Positions 1 to 11,742 of a stretch of 64,000 nucleotides of DNA are shown here, piece by piece; the stretch's first letter is position 1, and each line of letters starts with the position of its first letter. The notes beneath the pieces were generated by a model. The model was not told the DNA's origin. It saw only the letters and a list, made by a program, of their open reading frames with translations, and did not search any database. The translations under genes and the position numbers were made by a program. The DNA comes from Conchocele bisecta. Its lineage: Eukaryota; Mollusca; Bivalvia; Lucinida; Thyasiridae. The DNA is taken from NCBI GenBank assembly GCA_029237695.1, contig CM055280.1, positions 29,709,406-29,773,405 on the forward strand, given 5' to 3'.

Positions 1-229
1 CAACTGGCCTTAAACATCATGCTTAAAGGACGATTTTCAATCCCAATTTAATTAAATTATTAAATTTTGTCATCTGCTGTTTATTTTTTAATTTACACAT
101 TTCTTATCATGGTCTGCCAATCATGGTCTGCCTGCCAAACCATGTTTATATTCAGAAAAAAATGACAAAATACACAATTTTTGTGTCCTGCATTCTAAGG
201 GTTAAACATTTCACAAATTCTGTTTATAG
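1..229. repeat. Interspersed repeat and splice acceptor before the first visible gene 1 exon
   Basis: The stretch from about 41 to 205 resembles sequences at 7640-7800, 50985-51180 and 62440-62610. Shared pieces are TCTGCTGTTTATTTTT near one end, AAACCATGTTT in the middle and CATTCTAAGGGTTAA at the other end. This indicates a dispersed non-coding element, probably a MITE remnant. The repeat stops about 25 bases before the acceptor TTCTGTTTATAG at 218-229. Confidence 0.5.
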
Positions 230-447
230 TCAATGGACGCGATGCTGGACCCAAAATGCAGTGGAGCCAACTTCCCGCCCCAGTCGAGCATCGTAAACCT
301 GCCACTGACCGAGAGTAATGCCGATAGTCTCGACTCATCGGTCAACATCACAGAGGAAATGTCAAAAACGGCCATCTGGAAAAATCTGCAGTCCAACAAT
401 AGCAGCGATAAATCATTGACTCATGAAACAGAATTCAGCTCAAAAAG
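230..447 (+). CDS. SLC4A8/10-like: SLC4 bicarbonate transporter gene 1, penultimate coding exon (C-terminal tail)
   Basis: This exon encodes part of the cytoplasmic C-terminal tail of a Na+-coupled bicarbonate transporter. It opens after the acceptor TTTATAG in phase 0 and ends at AAAAG|GTATGG, leaving two bases (phase 2). The key evidence is NITEEMSKTAIWKNLQ (about residues 39-54 of the exon), which matches the conserved tail block of SLC4A7/A8/A10 (consensus like NISDEMxKTxxWKAL). That block lies after the last membrane segment in the family, so this is the end of a gene and not a start, although it contains ATG codons at 233 and 242. Earlier exons, including the whole membrane domain, lie left of the window. 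The phase fits the exon at 12136 exactly. Membership of the SLC4 Na+-coupled branch is well supported; the exact orthologue (A7, A8 or A10) cannot be resolved. Confidence 0.85.
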
Positions 448-772
448 GTATGGGAGTAACATTTTCTTGTATTTCATTACTGACTGTTTTTTGTGTGGTA
501 TCTAAATTTCAAGAATATGAATTGATATATTTTGTATTGAAAGTATAGTTTGTGACTACCCATTTGAACGGTCTCGACGAGTGTTTTATGAAGATGTAAA
601 AAAAGAGTTGCTTTTCAGCAAAGCTGTTGCATTCTTGAACTGCAATCTGTTCCATTACTTTATTAAAATTCTGTTCGCTTTTTTTTCTATTTTTGAAAAA
701 AAAACATATTTTTTTTCGCAGCACATGAGAATTGTTTCTTCATTCCAGCTATAAGAAAATAATTTTTTGAAA

Positions 773-857
773 AATGGCAATGTTTGATTCTAGCATTGTA
801 ATTGTTAAGTGAATAAATCTTGACAGATTACAATGCTAGAATCAAACATTGCCATTT
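773..857. repeat. Small hairpin repeat
   Basis: AATGGCAATGTTTGATTC at about 774-791 is repeated as its reverse complement at about 838-856, with arms of about 29 bases and a loop of about 27. This is a MITE-like foldback. I see no other copy in the window. Confidence 0.7.
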
Positions 858-1080
858 ATATATACATATATATCCCCAATCAATGAACTAATAAAATAAA
901 AATGATTTAATTGAAAATGTTATTCCTGTGTATCAAATAAAATCTGTTAACTGAAATAAAAATAGCATTTGAAATGATATAGAGTTTTCACATATTTCAG
1001 TTAGACTGACGCACATAATCAACAATCAAACTGTTTTTGGTCCTTTACATAGAGGATATTACATTGTATTTTGTACTTTG

Positions 1081-1122
1081 TTGTTGATAGGCCGTTAAAC
1101 ACCATTAAACAAACAAACTTAA
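1081..1122 (+). repeat. SINE 3' end fragment
   Basis: TTGATAGGCCGTTAAACACC followed by an AAAC-rich tail is the 3' end shared by the SINE-like units at 10994, 17130, 20228, 20880, 26945 and 31010. Only the tail end is present. Confidence 0.55.
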
Positions 1123-1239
1123 GGAATAAAACCATGGTTGTTGCATTTACTGTAGTATGAAATTTGCGTAGGACTCCACGCAAACTTTAAACGGACCAAA
1201 CGTTTTTTATACTACAGTAAACGTGTCGTCCGCGTCGTC

Positions 1240-1912
1240 CGTGTCGTCCAGTTTTTTGTAAGGCAAATGCGTTCAAAGTTATTGTTTTTTCACAATATCT
1301 CTTTAACTCCTTGCCAGACTTTCATAATATTTCACATCAATGTTTGTCTAGGGATGATGCTTCATTACGCACACCCCCACATCCAAATTCTTAAGGTCAA
1401 GATCATTTATTTATGTTTAATGTTCACCGATTTTGTAACAGAAATGTGTTAAAGTTATTGTTTTTTCACAATATCTCTTTAACCCCTTGCCAGACTTTGA
1501 TAATATTTCACATCAATGTTTGTCTAGGGATGATGCTTCATTACGAACACCCCCACATCCAAATTCTCAAGGTCAAGGTCATTTATTTACTTTTAATGTT
1601 CACCGGTTTTGTAACAGAAATGCGTTAAAAGTTATTGTTTTTTCACAATATCTCTTGAACCCCATGCCAGACTTTGATAATATTTCACATCAATGTTTGT
1701 CTACGGATGATGCTTCATTTGTAATGTTCACCGGTTTTGTAACAGAAATGCGTTAAAGTTATTGTTTTTTCACAATATCTCTTTAACCCCTTGCCAGACT
1801 TTGATAATATTTCACATCAATGTTTGTCTAGGGATGATGCTTCATTACGCACACCCCCACGTCCAAATTCTCAAGGTCAAGGTCATTTATTTACTTGTAA
1901 TGTTCACGGTCA
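1240..1912 (+). repeat. Tandem repeat of about 180 bp, four units, with AAGGTCAAGGTCA
   Basis: Units begin near GCGTTAAAGTTATTG at about 1269, 1447, 1625 and 1753, and carry CACAATATCTCTTTAAC, TTGTCTAGGGATGATGC and CTCAAGGTCAAGGTCA. The third unit has lost its middle. The right side joins TGCCTCGGCAGGCGCAATA, an end motif of a larger dispersed element also seen near 4280. The short ORFs here are repeat-derived. Confidence 0.75.
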
Positions 1913-2275
1913 AATGCCTCGGCAGGCGCAATACCGCTTCCGTGGCGGAATTCTTGTCTAGTATCCCAGTGGGCAGTCGATTAAAAATGCTATCCTAGGC
2001 CATAATGAGCATTCTGTGCATCTATGCGTATATGTGACCTTCATGTACAGCAGCCTCGACTGACCTACTTAACCCTTTCACCCCTGAATAGCTGGAATGG
2101 ATTTTGATATGTTGATACTTGCAAACAGTGCAGATCCTGATGAGACGGCTCCAGAAAAACATAGTTTGACAGCACTTTAGAATCATTTCCAAATTGTTGC
2201 CACACCATGTTTTTGTTTTAGGCCTGAGGTGTTTAAAGGGTTAAGGTCGGATTTTCAACATTCAAGGTTTCATGT

Positions 2276-2491
2276 AGCTGTGACTGGAGAAATGGGCCTT
2301 ATGGATTTTGCGACCAGTGTAGCTCCTGATCAAATAGCACACTCCTGTAGCCTGATGATGATCTATATTGCATGTTAGAAGCCTCACAGGCGTTTCATTG
2401 ATGGAATGGCAAACCGTGCAGATACTGATCAGGCTGATCTTGATCTACACTGGTCGCACAACCCATAAGCCCCATTTCTCCAGTCATAGCC
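2276..2491. repeat. MITE family G (TGACTGGAGAAATGGG ends)
   Basis: It starts with CTGTGACTGGAGAAATGG and ends with the reverse complement CATTTCTCCAGTCATAG, and contains GACCAGTGTAGCTCC and CTACACTGGTCGC. Related copies are at about 6500, 14059, 21650 and 38260. It is a non-coding inverted-repeat element. Confidence 0.75.
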
Positions 2492-2639
2492 AAGTAATTG
2501 CTGTTATGCTGATGAAGCCTAGAGGAGTTGTTCAGTAAAAGTAGACAGTACATGTAGTTTAGTAATCTGGTAATATGTTTCCAGCTCCTCAAACGTGGAC
2601 CCAAAAACCAGTATTCTGTGAGTTTGCTTTTTGTCGAGT

Positions 2640-3160
2640 TTCGTACTCATAGAGAGACTTTTGAATGACTAGTTATTTACTGTTCTGCTTTGCTTATGTA
2701 TTGCTTTCACTTGTGATAGTTCATGTGTATGTGCACATATTGTATTAGTAACTTTATTACTTGCCACATTCGTTCTAATTGATATTTTGTTATGGAATGT
2801 TTCATTACTTCTTACAGAGTGTAGACCTACTGTCTGTTTCACGAAACCTGTCCAAATTTTACGGCCACATAAACAATGCAAAAACTTATCTTTTTTGATG
2901 ATATTAAATTTTATCCAAATTTCAGAATGAGCCTGTTTTTATTTTGTAAAATTTGGTCAAATATTTATTTTATTGCGAAAAAGTGATTTCTCTATGGTAA
3001 TTTAACATGGCAGAAAAGACCTGGAGGAACTGCATGAGAATTTGAAAAACGAAAACAATTTCGAAATTGACTCTGAAACCTGGCTAGATAGTTAAATTTT
3101 GACAATTGGTCCACTATTTCGGAAAATAAATTGCAATACAATCAATAGTGGGCCAAATTT
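2640..3160. other. Low-copy inverted-repeat fragments, no gene seen
   Basis: TTTCACGAAACCTGTCC at about 2838 and the nearby GGTCAAATATTTATTTTATTGCGAAAAA resemble stretches near 5500, 17045, 31680, 31920 and 37720, so they belong to another dispersed element. I found no coding exon. Confidence 0.4.
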
Positions 3161-3184
3161 CGCAAAATGAAAAGAAGGCTCATT

Positions 3185-5455
3185 TTTAGCTCACCTGCAC
3201 GAAGTGCAGAAGAGCTTATGGCATACCCCCCTGTTTCCTTCATGGAACCCCTTGATATTTCATACATGCATTCCTCAGATGACCCTCAGATGACCCTCTA
3301 TCATGCTGTAGCAAATCCACAACCCACATCCAACCCTTACCCCAAGGTCAAGGTCACAAACTTAGCACATTCACAAACTTAACGTTGGGGTAAATGTCTT
3401 ATAACTTCTGTTTCCTTTCATGGAACACCTTGTTATTTCATACATGCATTCCTCAGATGACCCTCTATCATGCTGTAGCAAATGCATGACCCAGCACCCA
3501 ACCCTTACCCCAAGGTCAAGGTCACAACCTTAGCACATTCATAAACTTAACGTTGGGATAATCTTTGTCGAGCCCGCTTGCGGAAAGCGAGACATAGTGA
3601 TCACAATGACGTCCGGGTGTCCGTCCGTCCGTCCGACCAAAATATGCGTTAAAGTTTTTAAATACCTTATATCTCTGCAGTCCTAAGTCACATTGACTTG
3701 AAACTTCATATGCTTATTAGTTATGATCCATATATTCATGCTGTATCCCACTCATGCGGACCCTGCTGTGTCCAAGGTCAAGGTCAAATGACTTGGAAAT
3801 TTGCGTTCCGAAATCTGCGTTAAAGTTTTTAAATACCTTATATCTCTGCAGTCCTAAGTCAAATTGACTTGAAACTTCATATACTTATTAGTCATCATCC
3901 ATATATTCATGCTGTATTCCACTCATGCGACCCCTGTGCCCAAGGTCAAGGTCAAATGACTTAGAAGTTTGGGTTCCGAAATCTGCGTTAAAGTTTTTAA
4001 ATACCTGATATCTCTGCAGTCCTAAGTCACATTGACGTGAAACTTCATATGCTTATTAGTCATCATCCATATATTCATTCTGTGTCCCACTCATGCGGCC
4101 CCTGTGCCCCTATGTCAAGGTCAAATGACTTAGAAGTTTGTGTTAAAGTTTCTGTTAAAATTTGCGTTAAAGTTTTCACATACCTACTATCTCTGTAACC
4201 GTCAGTCAGATTTGCTTGAAACTGTGTATGCTTATTGGGCATCAAACTTCAAATAAATACACTCTGAGACCATCGAATGCCTCGGCGGGCTCGACATGCG
4301 GGCCACGGCCATCTCGTCTTATAATATCTGTTACCTTTCATGGAACCCCTTGATATTTCATACATGCATTCCTCAGATGACCCTCTATCATGCTGTAACA
4401 AATCAATGACCCACCTCCCACCCCTTTCCCCAAGGTCAATGTCACAAACTTAGCACATTCATAAACTTACCGTTGGGGTAAATGTCTTATATAACATCTG
4501 TTTTCTTTCATGGAACGCCTTGATATTTCATACATGCATTCATCTGATGATACGCTATTGTGCTATAGCAAATCCATGACCCACCCCTTACCCCAAGGTC
4601 AAGGTCACAAACTTAGCACATTCATAAACTTACCGTTGGGGTAAATGTCTTATAACATCTGTTTCCTTTCTTGAAACGCCTTGATATTTCATGCATGCAT
4701 TCATCTGATCATACCCTATCGTGCTATCGCAAATCCATGACCCACCGCCCACCCCTTACCCCAAGGTCAAAGAACTTAGCACATTCATAAACTTAACTTT
4801 GGGGTAAATGTCTTATAACATGTTTCCTTTCATGGAACGCCTTGATATTTCATACATGCATTCCTCAGATGACCCTCTATCATGCTGTAGCAAATCCACA
4901 ACCCACCACCCAACCCTTACCCCAAGGTCAAGGTCACAAACTTAGCATGTTCATAAACTTAACATTGGGGTAAATGTTGTGTAACTTCTGTTTCTTTACA
5001 GGGAACACTTTGATATTTCATTCATGCATTCATGTGATAATCCTATATTGTGCTACAGCAAATCCATGGACCACCCACCCCACCCCCCCCCCACCTCTTT
5101 CCCCAAGGTGAAGGACACAAACTTAGCACATTCATACATGCATTCCTCATGTGAATAGCTATCATGCTGTAGAAAATCACCAACGTAGTGCGTTCATTAA
5201 CTTAAAGTTGGGTTACATTTTGTTTTACTTCTGTTTTCAGGGAGCGCATTGATATTTCATTCATGCGTTCATCTTAATATGCTATATTATGCTATAGCAA
5301 ACCCACGACCCACCTTGCACCACTGACCCCAATGTCAAGGTCCACCGCACACAAGGTCAAGTTATATAATATTCATGTTTTTTTATGCAACTGTGCCAAG
5401 TTTGAGTGAAGACTGCCAACAGGCGAGCTTCGTTGTCTTCTGACAACTCTTGTTT
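3185..5455 (+). repeat. Tandem array of about 170-bp units with CAAGGTCAAGGTCA
   Basis: About nine units share CCTTTCATGGAAC, CTTGATATTTCATACATGC, CCTCTATCATGCTGTAGC, CCCCAAGGTCAAGGTCAC and TTAGCACATTCATAAACTTA. Units start near 3235, 3412, 4331, 4503, 4667, 4823 and 4989, with two decayed ones after 5150. The array is split at about 3565-4318 by another element. Bivalve genomes carry pearl/Helitron-like elements with tandem cores of this size; assigning this array to them is only a possibility. Confidence 0.75.
3565..4318 (+). repeat. Inserted element with GTCGAGCCCGCTTGCGG ends and three to four internal units
   Basis: It opens GTCGAGCCCGCTTGCGGAAA, then GACATAGTGATCAC and a run of GTCC. 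It then has repeated units of about 165 bp containing GCGTTAAAGTTTTTAAATAC, ATATCTCTGCAGTCC and CAAGGTCAAGGTCAAATG. It closes near GCCTCGGCGGGCTCGACATG. A related start is at about 8073. It interrupts the surrounding array, so it is the younger insertion. Confidence 0.65.
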
Positions 5456-5864
5456 AAAGTTTGCTATAATTTAATATCAAAAAAAAAACACAACATTTTG
5501 CGTTGTTTATATAGCCGTAAAATTTGGGAAGATTTCGTGAAACTGACAGTAATTGATATTTTGTTATGGAATGTGTCATTACATCTTACAGAACAGTGTA
5601 GACCTAGATGAGCCATCTCTGACGGATATTCACTCTGTGTGGTTTAATTAATTTTGTAACTTTTTCAGCCTTACCACTGGCTTCTTTGGATTCTCATGTG
5701 TCTGTCTGTCTGTCTCTCTGTTTGTGGCAATTCACGTTTTACATATAATAACAATTTAATGCCCATAGCTGAATTTGGTAATGGAAAATGGACGATTATT
5801 GTGAAGATAAATAAAAGTTGTCTGAATTATCAAAAAAGATATATCGCCCTACAATACAACCAGG

Positions 5865-6052
5865 TGTCCGTTTCACTAAACTTCTTACGACTAAAATGTT
5901 CGTAAGTGCAAATTTAAAATCATCTCAAAATTTCAATTGATGGATTTACAATTATTGAGCATAGGCTGCATATGCAGCCTATGCTCAATACATGTAAATC
6001 CAACAATTGTTTACAAGAAAACATTGTTAAAGTAAATTTTAATTTCTAAATT
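5865..6052. repeat. MITE family F, left half
   Basis: It begins CCGTTTCACTAAACTTC and has the central palindrome GCATAGGCTGCATATGCAGC at about 5960. The right end is missing compared with the complete copies at 21842-22079 and 41694-41936. Confidence 0.65.
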
Positions 6053-6066
6053 AATGGCATCATCAT

Positions 6067-6420
6067 CAGGGCTCCAGATAAGGAATTAGTAATTGAGTAT
6101 TGTCACTCCATCATTTCTGAAGCAATTGGGTATTTCAAAATTTTAATTTGGTAAAATAAAATCACACTTTAACACGTCTTGGCATTTCATTAGAATTGTC
6201 TCCAAGATTAGAATTGTCTCCTTGGAGACAATTCTAATGAAATGCCAAGATGTGTTTTCATGGAAAATAAGAAAAATATGCTTTTTGTGTGGTCTGTTTA
6301 TTGTTTTCTGTACCACAAATATTTTATTGCTTTTTGATACTCGCTACTTCTGATTTCAATTGGGATTTTGGCAATTTTAATTGGGTATTTAAGCAAATAC
6401 GCAGCTTATCTGGAGCTCTG
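6067..6420. repeat. MITE family O
   Basis: The ends CAGGGCTCCAGATAAGGAAT and GCAGCTTATCTGGAGCTCTG are imperfect inverted repeats. The centre has a palindrome built on ATTAGAATTGTCTCC and GGAGACAATTCTAATG. Other copies are at 9770, 10960 (split by a SINE) and 12930. Confidence 0.75.
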
Positions 6421-6499
6421 ATCATCATTGGCTTTATAATCATGCCAAAGACGCCCGCGTATATATAATATGCACATGGCCTCTGGCGGACAAAGGGGA

Positions 6500-6945
6500 T
6501 CTAAAGATGGGATTTCCGACCAGTGTAGCTCCAGATCAGCCTGTGCATCCGCACAGTCTGATCAGGATCTTCACTGGTCGCTATTCAATCACCGAAGCAC
6601 GAATCATGCTTCTAACAAGCAACACTGATCGTTATCAGGCTACAGGAGTGTGATATTTGATCAGGAGCTACGCTGGTCACATCTCCAATCACAGCCCCAT
6701 ATGAGACACGCCATGTGATTCTGTACCTTCGGACATCTGCGTAATTTCATTAAATACGTTACCAAGATTTACAATATTTTTCATAAATAAAGTCAAAAGT
6801 TGACAAAATTTTCAGAGCCACATGTACTCTGAAAGTTTTGTCAACTTTTGATGCCATTTACGGAAAATATTTTAAATTTTGTAAGCTTATTTTATGAAAT
6901 TACGCAGATGTCCGAAGGTACAAAAGCACATGGCGTGTCTCATAT
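6500..6945. repeat. MITE G fragment followed by MITE family S
   Basis: A G-type piece (GACCAGTGTAGCTCCAGATC to TCCAATCACAGCCC) runs to about 6700. It is joined to a second element (6699-6945) whose ends ATATGAGACACGCCATGTG and CACATGGCGTGTCTCATAT are inverted repeats, with CTTCGGACATCTGCG in each arm. A diverged copy of S sits at 22126-22372. Confidence 0.65.
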
Positions 6946-7045
6946 ATACAAGAGTGTGAGGATCCACACTTGTTCCACGTGTCATAAGGTCCCTTTTCTC
7001 CGCCATCAACCGCACGCACTCTAATATGATATACTGCAAACAGTA

Positions 7046-7288
7046 CATAGGTGAATGGGAAAAAATATCTGGCAAGGCTCAGGGAACGGGATGGGCGAGG
7101 CTCTGCCGCCAGATATTTTCCCCATTCACGGCACTAACCTACTATTCTATTTATCCCGTCAACATTACAAATAGCTTTAAAATGCAAAAAATAACCCCAG
7201 CCGCATCTTCAAATCGTATTGACAGGATATCAAAAATGTTTCACGGCACCGTGTTTCACGGCACATACGCACTGTGTTGACGGGATAA
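7046..7288. repeat. MITE family C (double-hairpin element)
   Basis: Two inverted-repeat modules are present. The first pairs GTGAATGGGAAAAAATATC with its complement near 7105-7130. The second runs from TATCCCGTCAACA to TGTTGACGGGATAAA and includes CACGGCACCGTGTTTCACGG. Copies are at 28003, 29002, 30686, 47409 and 61724. Confidence 0.8.
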
Positions 7289-7370
7289 ATTATCTTCTGG
7301 CCCTGAATCACTTGCTGCATTGCGAGATTGTTAAGCACATTTGATTTGACTCCTTTGCAAGAGTTTTGAT

Positions 7371-7800
7371 ATTAACCCTTAACCCTCTCACCCCTAAGTA
7401 ACTCAATGGATTTTGATATGTTAATTTTGCAAACAATCCACCTTCACAAATTGATTTTCAGACTAGTCCATTTCTGAAAAGGGGGTGGGTTTTTTTTGTT
7501 AAAAAAACATTAAAATTACTTGCAAAAAGTGCAGATCCTGATGAGACGGCTCGTCACGAGCCGGCTCATCTGGATCTACACTGTTTGCCAATACCACTAT
7601 ACCGGCCTGTGGTGTTTAAAGGATTAAAAGGCGGGAACTTTAAAATTGTTATCTGCTGTTATGTCTTATTTTCTCCAGAAAAACAAGGTTTGACAGCACT
7701 TTAGATGCATTTCCAAATTGCCACCCCATGTTTTTGTTGAGAAAACTGAAAATTAAAAACTATTCAGCAGACAAAAAAAATTAATTATCCCCTCACCGAT
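7371..7800. repeat. Palindrome family I with a diverged repeat T flank
   Basis: CAGATCCTGATGAGACGG and CCGGCTCATCTGGATCTAC form an inverted repeat around CTCGTCACGAG at about 7531-7595. Similar palindromes are at 17606-17660 and 25117-25182, and a half at 2128. The following 160 bases resemble the repeat at the start of the window. Confidence 0.6.
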
Positions 7801-7989
7801 AGCTGATAGGGCTGAATATACCGTATATGTTTACAGTTCTGTAAATATTCAGTTCTGATTTTGGGATTTACCCCCACACAACAGGTTAACATGTGGGATT
7901 TGACCCTGTTAACTCCACAGGTTGAAGTATAACGGACCAAGGTCTATAAATACATTAAATATGCCTAAAAGCATCAATAAATAAAAAAC

Positions 7990-8640
7990 AAATAAGCTAA
8001 ACATTTTTGTTTACTCCCGCCATATAGACTTATACCTATGGAGGGAGTAAACAAATATTTTTAGCTTATGTTTTGTCTCGCCCGCGAAGCGGAAAGCGAG
8101 ACATAGGTTTTGCTTTACCGGAGTCGGCGGTGTCGGCGTCATCATTCAATGTTAAGTTTTCGTGTTATGGTCATTACTTCAACACCTTATCAGCTACAGT
8201 CATCAAACTTTATACATACCTTTACTATGATATGTAGATGAATATAGGACTTAAAAAAAATTCCGGGCTCCAGGGTCAAGGTTAAACTATTTCTTTCTAT
8301 GCTACAAACTGAACATTAATGCATGAAGACCCGTTTTCTCGTGTGCTCTGTACACCTTACCTATAGAGAGAACAATAGCCTTCTCCAGTTGAACAATAGT
8401 GACTGGGAGAACCATTCACCTGTGCATGTGCTAGCATGTGCAAATGTCCAGACTGACTACTAACTGACCACTAACTTATTACAGATCATTTATACAGGTA
8501 AATTACATTTCCGTAAACTGTGTTGACAATATTGTGGCAATATGTGGAACTGTGCAGATATGATATGTAGATAAATATAGGACTATTAAACAAAATTCTG
8601 GGCTCCAGTAGCGAGCATTATTTTTTACAATTTTTAAACT
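7990..8640. repeat. Hairpin plus element with GTCTCGCCCGCGAAGCGG end
   Basis: ACATTTTTGTTTACTCCC and GGGAGTAAACAAATATTT form a hairpin at 8000-8060. Immediately after, GTCTCGCCCGCGAAGCGGAA resembles the end of the element at 3565. The rest (8130-8640) is non-coding, with TCCGGGCTCCAGGGTCAAGG and a partial second copy near 8560. Confidence 0.5.
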
Positions 8641-8875
8641 TTTTTTTTTGTAACTTTTTTTTTCCATTTTTTTTTCAAATTCTTTTTCAATTTTTGTCTA
8701 GTAGCTAGTTGTCAGTGAGCATGTATTCAGTCACTGCCTAGCTATTGCTTTACATAATAATCAAAGTAATTTAACCATCACCGGTATATTAACTTGTAAC
8801 CAATAAATATAATTCATAACGAGCCATCTCCTCTGGCAGTTCATGCTGATTAAGGTGCATTATGTTTTGTACATT

Positions 8876-9381
8876 TTAAAGGTACATTCCCATTCAGTAG
8901 GCACAACATGTTCTTTATATCAGACACATCATCTGAGACATTTTCTGGTAAAATACACATTCATTCACCATTACCCCAAGTATTGATTGGCATTATTATA
9001 CTATTTATAAGTAAATTTCTACACTGATATCAGGGGCGATAACCGTGTTTCCTTAAAAATGTTAACGGACTTTACTATATATTCGTATTTAGTTTTTGAT
9101 GTGCAATGATCATACTTTATAATCTGTTGAAAATATGATTTTTTCAGGTGACACATTTAATTAGTATAACTAATTAAAATATATCATGCCTAATTTGCAT
9201 ATGAAAATACTAGCCTGATACCACTGTGAGTCACTATCAGTAAAATAATGATCACTAAATGATTATATCTGTATGGTGGGCACTCGTAATTTTTAGAACT
9301 TGTGGAATAGTGACACAATTATACATTATTTAATTCCTATAAAGAACAGTTTGTGCCTACTGAGTGGGCATGTACCTTTAA
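8876..9381. repeat. MITE family E (TTAA-ended)
   Basis: Termini TTAAAGGTACATTCCCATTC and GTGGGCATGTACCTTTAA are inverted repeats of about 40 bases. All copies here begin and end with TTAA, which fits a TTAA-targeting (piggyBac-like) non-autonomous element; that affiliation is inferred. No transposase is present. Confidence 0.75.
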
Positions 9382-9620
9382 CTCTTTGCATGCTGGGAAA
9401 CTTGTGGGATATAAATAGTTCAAAACTAGCGGACAAAAATTCATCATATTTTCTTGTATTTCTTCCCGTAAATATCATGAATATGTCTTGGAATTTCATT
9501 AGAATTGAGTCCTGAGGACTCAATTCTAATGAAATTTCAAGACATATTTACAGAGAGAAATAAAACATACACTCTTAATTCGTTTGGCGAATATTTTCGC
9601 TGCTAGCACGCAAAGAGTTA
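9378..9620. repeat. MITE family V
   Basis: AACTCTTTGCATGCTGGG and GCTAGCACGCAAAGAGTT are terminal inverted repeats. The centre is a near-perfect hairpin, GTCTTGGAATTTCATTAG to its complement, around TCCTGAGGA. It abuts the family E copy directly. Confidence 0.7.
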
Positions 9621-9769
9621 GTGTATCAGTGAACGTGTACTAGGACACTTTAGAAATATAGAAACCATGTTTTGTGCATGTGTATGTCTTTCCTCTCAAG
9701 TTTAGCTACATGTATTTTGGAATGTATTAGGTTAAGTATAGTGATTTATACACTAGCTATATATATATA

Positions 9770-10157
9770 CAGGGCTACAGATAAGGAATTAGTAATTTGA
9801 GTATTGTCACTCCATCATTTCTGAGGCAATTGGGTATTTCAAAATTTTAATTGAGTAAACGAAAATCACACTACTGTTTACACATCAACAGACAACAATT
9901 ATTGAATAGTTTACTTCGAAATGATAATATGTATTGGCATTTCATTAGAATTGTCTCTAATGAAATACCGAGATGTGTTTTAATGGAAAATAAGATAAAT
10001 ATGGTATATTTGTGTTCTGTTTATTGTTTTCTGCAGCATGATAAAGGTACCACACTTTTTTTTTATTGCTTTTTGCTACTCAATACTTCTATTTCAATTG
10101 GGTTTTTGGCAATTTTAATTGGGTATATACGCAAATACGCAGCTTATCTGGAGCACG
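9770..10157. repeat. MITE family O copy
   Basis: It has the same ends as the copy at 6067 (CAGGGCTACAGATAAGGAAT and CAGCTTATCTGGAGCACGG). The central palindrome is shortened to ATTAGAATTGTCTC. Confidence 0.7.
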
Positions 10158-10280
10158 GTATATATATATTTATTAAGCACTAAACATACATACAAATATG
10201 TTTTTAGCCATTTCGTACAAGTTTGTGAAACATAATGTGCGAAAACCAACTCTACCGCAGACCATAGTTGCATACATGCA

Positions 10281-10748
10281 TATACAAGGTGGGGGATCAC
10301 GTGGTTTCCGAACCCGATTTTCCGACGTGACTTAATCTGTGACGTAATTTTTTACAGTAGATTTTCTTTAAAATATTCCTAACAAACAAACGGACGGATT
10401 TTGATGATATGTAGCACACCACATACGATGGCATATGTGTTTTACGGGTGCTCTGAAAGTTATTTATAATAACTTATAACTTTCACAAAGAATCGACTAC
10501 CGTTTATTTCTTACATTCACATGCTCTAGTTTTTATTTACATTTACGGTAACAGAGTCTTCGTCAAAACGACAGAATTATGAGATTAAAGCCGCCTATGC
10601 AATAAAGGACAACATGTACCTCATTTGCTGCGGTATATTTCATAAACATATGTAATTCCAGTAGGTATTAAAGGAAATCTACTGTAAACACATCTAAAAA
10701 ACATGACTTGACACCGTTCGGAAACATGTGATCCCCCACTTTGATATA
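10281..10748. repeat. Inverted-repeat element of about 470 bp next to poly(C)
   Basis: Left end AAGGTGGGGGATCACGTGG and right end ACATGTGATCCCCCACTTT are inverted repeats. Nested inside are ACAGTAGATTTTCTTTAA and AAAGGAAATCTACTGTAA. No second copy is seen in this window. Confidence 0.65.
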
Positions 10749-10776
10749 CATGTATATAGTTGAGTGTAGGACATAA

Positions 10777-10909
<133 letters not shown>

Positions 10910-10959
10910 GGACATAATCCCCCCCCCATGTTTTTTGACACAGGAGGACAAAATCCTTT

Positions 10960-11662
10960 ATCATGCTGCAGAAAACAATATACAGACCACAAAGTGGGTG
11001 ACAGGTGGGAGCACGCGATGGGTAATTTAACAATCGGGGTTCATCCTTACCGGAATCCCGACTGGAGACCTGGTTTGGCCCTCACATACGTCTTTGGAAT
11101 TTTGTATGTGACAGTTGAATCTGGTTATACCCCTTATGTGAGTATTACGATATTCGTAATCCTATTTTAGGGGAAGGGGCCAAGTGACTTGGTGTGGTAT
11201 GGACCTGGCACCAGGTCAGGTTATTCTAATTTCAGGGCTGATCGAATATATTTGTTCTCGATGTAAATATTCCGTTCTGATTTTGGGATTTTCCCCCACA
11301 ATGCAGCAGGTTAAAACGGGATCGACCCCGTTTGCCCGGCCTTACATGACCTTAGCTGTTGATAGGCCGTTAAACACTAATAAACAAACAAACAAACAAA
11401 CAGACCACAAATATAGCATATTTTTCTTATTTTCCATGAAAACAAATCTTGGTATTTCATTAGAATTGTCTCCAAGGAGACAATTCTAATGAAATGCCAA
11501 GACATGTTTTCATTTCGAGCAAACTATTCAATAATTGCTTTCTGTTAATGTGCAAACAGTAGTATGATTCTATTTTACTCAATTCAAATTTTGAAATACC
11601 CAATTGCTTCAGAAATGATGGAGTGACCATACTCAATTACTAATTCCTTATCTGGAGCCCTG
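10960..11662. repeat. MITE family O fragment split by a SINE
   Basis: CATGCTGCAGAAAACAATA at 10961 and the sequence from 11400 to CTTATCTGGAGCCCTG at 11662 rejoin into an O-type element if the SINE and one target duplicate are removed. The hairpin around TCTCCAAGGAGACAATTC is intact. Confidence 0.75.
10994..11399 (+). mobile_element. Full-length SINE-like element with target-site duplication
   Basis: It is flanked by ACAGACCACAAA at 10982-10993 and again at 11400-11411, an exact 12-base duplication and the hallmark of L1-type target-primed insertion. The body runs from GTGGGTGACAGGTGG through CTGGCACCAGGTCAGG to GATAGGCCGTTAAACAC and an AAAC-repeat tail. The head has weak A-box-like (TGACAGGTGG) and B-box-like (GGGGTTCATCC) motifs, so a tRNA origin is plausible but not certain. 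Confidence 0.8.
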
Positions 11663-11742
11663 GGAATATGTCAAATTTTGCTAGTTTTACGTTCCCTACA
11701 GTGATAGCTGTTTAACTAGATTCAGTACTGCAAGGTTTTATT

